Assembly: GCA_035327585.1 (NCBI GenBank) | Contig: DAOLDD010000062.1 | Location: 1-13,017, forward strand | Source: JAMLJG01 sp035327585 | Lineage (GTDB): Bacteria > Verrucomicrobiota > Kiritimatiellia > CAIVKH01 | Direction: 5' to 3' | Length of the DNA: 13,017 bases | Shown: positions 7,032 to 13,017 of the stretch, piece by piece | Numbering within the stretch: the first letter of the stretch is position 1 | Layout: the number at the start of each line of letters is the position of its first letter | Program-made: the position numbers and the translations under genes | The notes under the pieces: model-generated | Seen by the model: only the letters and a program-made list of their open reading frames with translations | Databases searched by the model: none | Told to the model about the DNA's origin: nothing

Positions 7032-8090
7032 GTGAAAAGCCGCCGCATCCTCATGGGCCTCTGCGCCAGCGCCTTCGCGTTGGGGCTCTGCCTCGCCGTC
7101 CTCGAAGTCGCGACGCGCGTCTGGTATCACGTCAACATCCGCAACGCGGATCGTGCGTTCTCGGCGCTGGTCATCGATGACCACCTCGGCTGGCGACCGC
7201 TGCCCGGCTTTTATCGCAAAGGAACCCGGACGGATGCCGCCGGCGCGAAATACCCCGTGGAAATGCGCGTGGATGCACAGGGCTTCCGTCGCTATCGCTC
7301 CGACGCCCCGCGCGGACGGCTTTTCGTCCTCGGCGACTCCTTCACGTGGGCCGTGGACGCGGGCGACGCCGACACCTACTACGCGCACCTGCACCGCGCG
7401 CTCGGCCTCGACGTGGACGCCTTCGGCTGCGGCGGCTACGGCACGCTCCAGGCGGCGATGATTCTGGAGAAGCATATCGATGCGATCCAGCCCACCGCCG
7501 TCCTCCTGCAACTCTGCCGAAACGACTTCGTCAACAACCGCTACGACCTCGAAGTCCGCAGCATCCAGAACAACAACAGCATGCGCCGGCCCTACCTCGG
7601 GGACGACGGCGAGATCCTCCACGCCTTCCCCTGCGGCTTCCCGCGCCACGCCCCTGCGCTGCGCAACTTCGCGAATCGCCACTCGAAATTCCTCTACTTC
7701 ATTTTTTCGCGCATCGACCGCCGCCTGGCGGACGACGTCGATTCCATAGAGGACCGCTTCGCCCGCGGCGAGCCCGACGCCGTGGCGCTCTATGAAAAAT
7801 CCTTCGAGGTCACCACGCGCATCCTCAAACGCATCCGCGCCGACGTGCCGGCCGACGTGCCCGTGTTCGCATTCGCCGTCGACGACACCGGGCCGTTCGA
7901 TGCGATCTTCCCCGCCCTCTGCAACGAAGCCGGCGTCATCTGGCTCGACGGCGTCGCCCAAGCCGTCGAACGCGCGGAGGACGCGGGCGTCGTGGTCCGC
8001 GCCGCCGACGGCAGCCACTGGAACCCGCGCGGCCACGCCCTCGCCGCCCAAGTCCTCGCCCCCGCGCTGGCCGCGCACCTCGGCAAATAA
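7032..8090 (+). CDS. Membrane-anchored SGNH/GDSL hydrolase-like protein
   Basis: 352 aa. After a basic start (MKSRR) comes one hydrophobic segment (about 6-27), either an uncleaved anchor or signal peptide, placing the body outside the cytoplasmic membrane. The body has the four SGNH blocks: block I VLGDSFTW (99-106, nucleophile Ser103), block II GCGGYGT (132-138, oxyanion glycine), block III QLCRNDF (160-166, Asn164) and block V DGSHWNPRGH (326-335, Asp326 and His329). Such proteins are esterases, lipases or carbohydrate O-acyl transferases/esterases; the substrate cannot be told from sequence. The GTG start is chosen because it keeps the basic n-region; an ATG at 7053 would remove it. No ribosome-binding site is seen, but TACGAT lies 7 bases upstream. 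A Kdo/LPS or exopolysaccharide ester as substrate would fit the neighbourhood but is speculation. Confidence 0.85.
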   Translation: MKSRRILMGLCASAFALGLCLAVLEVATRVWYHVNIRNADRAFSALVIDDHLGWRPLPGFYRKGTRTDAAGAKYPVEMRVDAQGFRRYRSDAPRGRLFVLGDSFTWAVDAGDADTYYAHLHRALGLDVDAFGCGGYGTLQAAMILEKHIDAIQPTAVLLQLCRNDFVNNRYDLEVRSIQNNNSMRRPYLGDDGEILHAFPCGFPRHAPALRNFANRHSKFLYFIFSRIDRRLADDVDSIEDRFARGEPDAVALYEKSFEVTTRILKRIRADVPADVPVFAFAVDDTGPFDAIFPALCNEAGVIWLDGVAQAVERAEDAGVVVRAADGSHWNPRGHALAAQVLAPALAAHLGK

Positions 8091-8142
8091 GGATTCTACA
8101 CCCGCGCCACCCTCCGGTATGCTGGGCCGTGGAGGAGTGAAG

Positions 8143-9318
8143 ATGCGATTCCTGACCGCAATGGCCGTCGCGTTGCTTGGAGCGTCGTTCGCGTGGGGCG
8201 ATGACCTGGCGGCATTGAGTGATGAGTTTGACGATGCTTCGTCGCTCGTGCGCTGGCAGCGCGTACACGAAGTCGAGGGGTGGGACGCGCTCGTGCCCGG
8301 TCGCTCGGCGGACCCGTGGGAGACGTGGTACATCGACGAGACGAACGACGTCGGCGTCATCGCACCCTACACCGGCGGCTACTACAACGACTTTATCGGC
8401 GGACTCGCCTTCCAGGTCGTCACCGGCGACTTCATCGCCACCGCCCGCCTCCGCGTGACCGCGCGCAACGGCGGCCCCGTCCCGGACAGCGACTACTCCC
8501 TCGCCGGCATCATGATCCGGCAGGCGCAGGTCGCCGTGCCCGCCACGCAGTGGGTGCGCGGCGTCGCGAACTTCATGTTCCTCTCCCTCGGCCACGGCGA
8601 GTCGGGCCAGCAATACGAAATTAAAAACACAATCAACGGACAATCCACGCTGGTCCTGTCCAACGCCATCAGCAACGTCGCCATCATCCAGGCGGTGCGC
8701 ATCGGCCAGCGGTTCGTTTTCCTGCGGTACACGCCCGGGGAGGGCTGGGTCGTTCATGGGCGCTATGACCGGACGGCCAACCCGCTGCCCGCCGCCCTGC
8801 AGGTCGGCATGACGGTCTACACGGATTGGGGCAAATACGGCGACTACCTCAACACCACGCACACCGTGGACGGCGTGCCGAATGTCGACGGCGTGTGGGT
8901 CCACAACACGCACTTCCTCGACGCCACCCTGCCCGCGGGATTGGAGGCCAACGCCAACCCGTACAACCCGGACATCATCGCCTACTACGACTACTTCCGG
9001 TATGTGCGCCCGCCGCCGGACGCCGTCGCCAATTTCACCACGAACAACTTCAATGCCATATCGAACGCCACGCTGCTGGGCTACTTCGGCGACCTCGTGA
9101 ACCGGCCCGGCGAGGCGGACTTCAAATCCATCCAGCTCGCGGCATACGGCATCGAAGCCGAACTTGGCGGCCTCGGCAGCGGCCACATCTACCGCATCGA
9201 AGCCGATCCCGGCGACGGCTGGACGCCGCTGCCCGCCCCCACGCTCACCGCCGACGCCGCCCGCGTCACCCTCGCCCTCCCCACCAATTCCGCCCTGCTC
9301 CGCGCGGTCCTAGAGTAA
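8143..9318 (+). CDS. Secreted beta-sandwich protein of unknown function
   Basis: 391 aa, not recognised as a named family. Residues 1-19 form a clear signal peptide (MRFLTAMAVALLGASFAWG, cleavage probably before DD). The first domain (about 20-290) reads as a concanavalin-A/laminin-G-like beta sandwich: LSDEFDDASSLVRWQRV, DFIATARLRVTA, YSLAGIMIRQ, LQVGMTVYTDWG and YYDYFRYVR resemble the DUF1349-like jelly-roll used for sugar binding. A C-terminal part (about 295-391) ends in HIYRIEADPGDGWTPL ... LLRAVLE, like the small C-terminal beta domains of many secreted PVC-group proteins. No catalytic motif and no PEP-CTERM or LPXTG sorting signal are seen. The ATG has an excellent GGAGGAG ribosome-binding site; the frame is open upstream but overlaps the SGNH gene. 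It follows that gene by 52 bp, so they may be co-transcribed. Confidence 0.85.
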   Translation: MRFLTAMAVALLGASFAWGDDLAALSDEFDDASSLVRWQRVHEVEGWDALVPGRSADPWETWYIDETNDVGVIAPYTGGYYNDFIGGLAFQVVTGDFIATARLRVTARNGGPVPDSDYSLAGIMIRQAQVAVPATQWVRGVANFMFLSLGHGESGQQYEIKNTINGQSTLVLSNAISNVAIIQAVRIGQRFVFLRYTPGEGWVVHGRYDRTANPLPAALQVGMTVYTDWGKYGDYLNTTHTVDGVPNVDGVWVHNTHFLDATLPAGLEANANPYNPDIIAYYDYFRYVRPPPDAVANFTTNNFNAISNATLLGYFGDLVNRPGEADFKSIQLAAYGIEAELGGLGSGHIYRIEADPGDGWTPLPAPTLTADAARVTLALPTNSALLRAVLE

Positions 9319-9442
9319 CGTCGGCTCGATGCGCCGGATGAGTGAGCGGTCTTTTCCGCCACGGAGAAATCCATCGCCGGCGTTTAATTCGTTATCCCCG
9401 CTTACGCAAGGTGCTGCGCTGAATCCAGTCCAATTCCGCGTC

Positions 9443-9472
9443 CGTCATTCCGTCATTCGACATTCGTCATTT
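9443..9472. repeat. CGTCATTC-type tandem tract
   Basis: Four near-identical units in a row: CGTCATTC (9443-9450), CGTCATTC (9451-9458), GACATTC (9459-9465) and CGTCATTT (9465-9472). The period is 7-8 bp. It lies in the intergenic gap before nadE. Read directly from the sequence; whether it is a dispersed family in this genome cannot be seen from one window. Confidence 0.7.
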
Positions 9473-9484
9473 CCATCAAATCCC

Positions 9485-9522
9485 TTCCCTCTCGCTACAT
9501 CCTTGTGCTACATTTTTGTCTT
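9485..9522 (+). promoter_or_regulatory. Candidate nadE promoter, possibly giving a leaderless mRNA
   Basis: TACATT (9509-9514), preceded by TG to give an extended -10-like element, ends 8 bases before the nadE ATG at 9523. Transcription would begin at or within two bases of the ATG. A poor -35 match TTCCCT (9485-9490) stands 18 bp upstream. There is no ribosome-binding site between the element and the ATG, which fits leaderless translation. Pattern match only. Confidence 0.35.
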
Positions 9523-11295
9523 ATGACTGACTTAAGGGCGGCGCTGGTGCAGACCAATATGACGGTGGGGGCGTTAAACGCCAACGCCGGCAAGATTCTG
9601 CGTCTGGCGCACGCGGCCGCCGGGACCGGGGCGGGGTTGATTGTCTTCCCGGAGCTGGCGTTGAGCGGCTACCCGCCGGAAGACCTCGTACTGAAGCGGC
9701 ATTTCCTGGAGGACACCGCGCGCGAGTTGGAGCGGCTCGCAGCGGAGTTGCCCCCCGAGCCCGTGATCATCGTCGGCGCGCCCCACGCGGAAGCGAACCG
9801 CGTGCACAATTCCGCCTTCGTCTTCACCGGCGGCTCAGTGGTGGCCCGCTACGACAAAATCCTCCTGCCGAACTACGGCGTCTTCGATGAACAACGCGTC
9901 TTCGCGCCCGGAACCGCGCCGCTCATCTTCACCGTCGCCGGTCGCCGCGTCGGCCTGCACATCTGCGAGGACTCCTGGAATCCCGCCGCAACGCCCTGCA
10001 CCGCGCTCGCGGGGAACGTCGACCTCATCATCAACATTTCCGGCTCGCCCTACCACCGCGGCAAGGGCGCGCTGCGCGAGCAGACCCTGCGCTCGGCGGC
10101 CCGCGCCATCAACGCCCCCCTGCTCTACTGCAACCTCGTCGGCGGCCAGGACGAACTCGTCTTCGACGGCGCCAGCCTCTTCCTCGACGCCGACGGCGTG
10201 CGCGCCCGCGCGAAACAGTTCGAGGAGGACGTACTCGTCGTGGAGTTGGGGAAAGAGCCATCAATACGCCCGGCACACTCCTCCTCCCAACTCCCAACTT
10301 CCGACTCCCTTCCACCTCCCCGCTTCGACGACCTCGCCGAGGTCTACGCCGCGCTCGTCCTCGGCCTGCGCGACTACACGAACAAGAACGGGTTCGGCGG
10401 CGTCGTGCTCGGATTGAGCGGCGGCATCGACTCCGCCCTCGTCGCGGCGCTGGCGGTGGACGCGCTCGGCGCGGAACGCGTACACGCCGTCACGCTGCCT
10501 TCGCGCTATTCGTCCGCCGGCACGCGCGGCGACGCGCACCAGCTCGCGGCGAACCTCGGCATCCGGATGTTTGAAACGCCGATCCAGGGCCTTTTCGAGT
10601 CCTTCCTTAAGGAACTTGCGCCGCTCTGGCCGGACCGCGCGCCGGACACGACGGAGGAAAACATCCAGGCCCGCATCCGCGGCGTCATCGTCATGGCGCT
10701 CTCGAACAAGTTCGGCTGGCTCGTGCTGACCACCGGCAACAAGAGCGAACTCGCCACCGGCTACTGCACCCTCTACGGCGACATGGCCGGCGGCTTCGCG
10801 GTGCTGAAGGACGTGCCCAAGACGCTCGTGTTCGAGCTGGCGAAGTGGCGCAACATGCAAGGAATTCACCGCAGAGACGCGGAGAACGCGGAGAAGGCTT
10901 GCGGGGAATGCGCAGGAACAGGCACCTCAACCTCGCCCGCTCTGCGCCCTCAGCGCCTCAGCGGTGTATCCGCCCTGATCCCCGAGTCCATCATCACGCG
11001 GCCGCCGTCGGCGGAGTTGCGGGAGAACCAGACGGACCAGGACTCGCTGCCGCCGTACGACGTGCTCGACGGCATCATCGAACGCTATGTCGAACGCGAC
11101 TGGGGTCTCGAGGCCATCATCGCCGACGGCTACGACTCGGCGACGGTGAAGCGCGTCATCCGCCTCATCGACATCAACGAATACAAACGCCGCCAGGGCG
11201 CGCCCGGCGTGAAGATCACCCCCAAGGCCTTCGGCCGCGACCGCCGCCTGCCGATTACCAATTTGTATCGGGAACGAACCGGGGAGAACCGCTGA
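9523..11295 (+). CDS. nadE: Glutamine-dependent NAD+ synthetase with two in-frame insertions
   Basis: Makes NAD+ from nicotinic acid adenine dinucleotide, using ATP and ammonia released from glutamine by its own N-terminal domain. 590 aa, longer than the usual 540-570. Nitrilase-type glutaminase domain (about 1-245): Glu44 in FPELALSGY, Lys112 in YDKILLPNYG, Cys148 in HICEDSW, so the triad is complete. Synthetase domain (about 268-590): P-loop SGGIDS (299-304), TTGNKSE (403-409), YCTLYGDMAGG (414-424), IPESIITRPPSAEL (486-499) and DQDSLPPYDVLD (505-516). Two stretches look foreign: a Ser/Pro-rich linker (about 247-266) from a pyrimidine-rich DNA tract, and residues about 448-483, between KWRNMQG and LIPES, encoded by a 100-bp palindrome; homologues normally run straight from WRN-x-x-G to IPES. 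Both keep the frame. The ATG at 9523 is preferred over one 18 bp upstream by family starts. The last two codons and stop lie in another palindrome. Confidence 0.96.
   Translation: MTDLRAALVQTNMTVGALNANAGKILRLAHAAAGTGAGLIVFPELALSGYPPEDLVLKRHFLEDTARELERLAAELPPEPVIIVGAPHAEANRVHNSAFVFTGGSVVARYDKILLPNYGVFDEQRVFAPGTAPLIFTVAGRRVGLHICEDSWNPAATPCTALAGNVDLIINISGSPYHRGKGALREQTLRSAARAINAPLLYCNLVGGQDELVFDGASLFLDADGVRARAKQFEEDVLVVELGKEPSIRPAHSSSQLPTSDSLPPPRFDDLAEVYAALVLGLRDYTNKNGFGGVVLGLSGGIDSALVAALAVDALGAERVHAVTLPSRYSSAGTRGDAHQLAANLGIRMFETPIQGLFESFLKELAPLWPDRAPDTTEENIQARIRGVIVMALSNKFGWLVLTTGNKSELATGYCTLYGDMAGGFAVLKDVPKTLVFELAKWRNMQGIHRRDAENAEKACGECAGTGTSTSPALRPQRLSGVSALIPESIITRPPSAELRENQTDQDSLPPYDVLDGIIERYVERDWGLEAIIADGYDSATVKRVIRLIDINEYKRRQGAPGVKITPKAFGRDRRLPITNLYRERTGENR
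10277..10320. repeat. Pyrimidine-rich tract inside the nadE linker
   Basis: 44 bases with a single G, built from CTCCTCCCAACTCCCAACTTCC-type units (CTCCC, CAACT repeated). It encodes the Ser/Pro-rich residues about 252-266 between the glutaminase and synthetase domains. Its composition is unlike the flanking coding DNA, and it resembles the pyrimidine-rich tract upstream of hprK. Likely a captured low-complexity repeat in a tolerant linker. Confidence 0.6.
10867..10966. repeat. 100-bp imperfect palindrome inserted in frame in nadE
   Basis: The left arm (10867-10898) begins CACCGCAGAGACGCGGAGAA; the right arm (10935-10966) ends CGCCTCAGCGGTG. By hand alignment, 24 of 32 positions of one arm match the reverse complement of the other, with a 36-base loop. 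Each arm is itself periodic: CGCAGAGA, CGCGGAGAA, CGCGGAGAA on the left. In the nadE frame it reads HRRDAENAEK... and has no stop. The conserved synthetase motifs KWRN and IPES flank it directly, so about 36 codons appear added. From memory, similar CACCGCAGAG... palindromes are common dispersed repeats in several uncultured and PVC-type genomes; not checked. Confidence 0.88.
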
Positions 11296-11358
11296 TGGAC
11301 GCCGATCTACGCAGATTTTCGATGCTTGATCTGCGTTCATCCGCGTTCATCTGCGGTT
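11287..11358. repeat. 72-bp imperfect palindrome overlapping the nadE stop codon
   Basis: Left arm 11287-11316 (AACCGCTGATGGACGCCGAT...), right arm 11329-11358 (...CGCGTTCATCTGCGGTT), 12-base loop. By hand alignment 25 of 30 arm positions pair. Arms contain roughly 10-bp units of the GATGAACGC type. The first bases are the last two nadE codons and its TGA, so the nadE C-terminus ends in the repeat. It fills almost all of the 85-bp gap to the next gene. It could fold as a hairpin in RNA, but no T-run follows, so it is not called as an intrinsic terminator. Confidence 0.85.
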
Positions 11359-11380
11359 GTATTTTGCCAGGAGAATGACC

Positions 11381-12934
<1,554 letters not shown>

Positions 12935-12966
12935 AGCAATTCTCGAGCATTTTGTCCTGTTCGTTG

Positions 12967-13017
12967 TAGCGACGGGATTGCATCCCGTCGGCCCAAAACC
13001 GACGGCATGAAATGCCG
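12967..13017. repeat. Nested palindromic repeat, cut by right window edge
   Basis: First hairpin: CGACGGGAT (12970-12978) and ATCCCGTCG (12982-12990), perfect 9-bp arms with a 3-base loop. After CCCAAAA a second one begins: CCGACGGCAT (12999-13008) with ATGCCG (13012-13017) running off the window. The two halves are related to each other in inverted order, so the whole is probably a larger palindrome starting at TGTAGCGAC. No T-run follows the first hairpin, so it is listed as a repeat and not as a terminator of the sigma-54 activator gene, although it could act as one. Confidence 0.75.

Larger units (their letters stand above)
9319..9522. other. Longest intergenic gap, no gene seen
   Basis: 204 bp between the secreted protein and nadE. 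It holds a short direct-repeat tract (about 9443-9472) and a candidate promoter right before nadE. A 65-codon open frame across it (9329-9526) has no ribosome-binding site, reads through the repeat tract and runs into the nadE start, so it is not accepted as a gene. A weak GCGG-TCTTTT-CCGC stem near 9347-9360 is too short to call a terminator. Confidence 0.6.

Noticed and set aside
6927..8360. Upstream extension of the kdsA frame, open to 8360
   Set aside because: It would run antisense over the SGNH gene and the divergent promoter. Family starts and length support the ATG at 6926.
7936..9186. Minus-strand open frame (416 codons) opposite the secreted protein
   Set aside because: It is antisense to a gene with a clear signal peptide and ribosome-binding site; composition is typical of a shadow frame.
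10867..10966. Reading nadE as a broken pseudogene because of the insertion
   Set aside because: The frame is kept, no stop is introduced, and all catalytic motifs on both sides are present, so an interrupted but functional protein is more likely.
12967..13017. CRISPR array or intrinsic terminator at the right edge
   Set aside because: Only two related palindromic units with no equal-length spacers, and no T-run after the hairpin.

Overview
The window comes from a high-GC, Gram-negative bacterium. It carries Kdo synthesis genes (kdsA, kdsC) and Lpt lipopolysaccharide-transport genes (lptC, lptA, lptB), so the cell has an LPS outer membrane. HPr kinase is present together with HPr and Enzyme I. 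Several kinds of short palindromic and pyrimidine-rich dispersed repeats sit at gene junctions and inside one gene. From general knowledge this mix would suit the PVC group (Verrucomicrobiota or Kiritimatiellota-like) or a related uncultured phylum, but nothing in the window fixes the taxonomy.

Left part (1-6926), minus strand: one tightly packed series of nine genes, read right to left: kdsA > kdsC > lptC > lptA > lptB > hprK > HPr (ptsH) > ptsI > metK (cut by the window edge). Junctions overlap by 17, 4, 4 and 11 bp, then come a 51-bp gap, a 4-bp overlap, a 3-bp gap and a 47-bp gap. They probably form one operon driven from the region 6927-7031. The first five genes make Kdo-8-phosphate, dephosphorylate it to Kdo, and help move finished LPS across the envelope. 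The next three form a phosphorelay: Enzyme I phosphorylates HPr on His24, and HprK phosphorylates or dephosphorylates HPr on Ser55. No sugar permease is nearby, so the relay looks regulatory. metK makes S-adenosylmethionine.

Right part (7032-12934), plus strand: a membrane-anchored SGNH hydrolase-like protein, a secreted beta-sandwich protein of unknown function, a glutamine-dependent NAD+ synthetase (nadE), and a GAF/AAA+/Fis-type sigma-54 activator. The 105-bp divergent region between kdsA and the SGNH gene holds candidate promoters for both directions.

The most notable feature is the repeats. A 100-bp imperfect palindrome with about 9-bp internal periodicity lies inside nadE, in frame, adding about 36 residues to the synthetase domain. 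A pyrimidine-rich stretch lies in the nadE inter-domain linker. A second 72-bp palindrome supplies the last two codons and stop of nadE. A third nested palindrome starts at the right edge, a tandem CGTCATTC tract precedes nadE, and a CTCCA-rich stretch precedes hprK. No tRNA, rRNA, CRISPR array, transposase or prophage gene was seen. The longest stretch without a gene is 204 bp (9319-9522).
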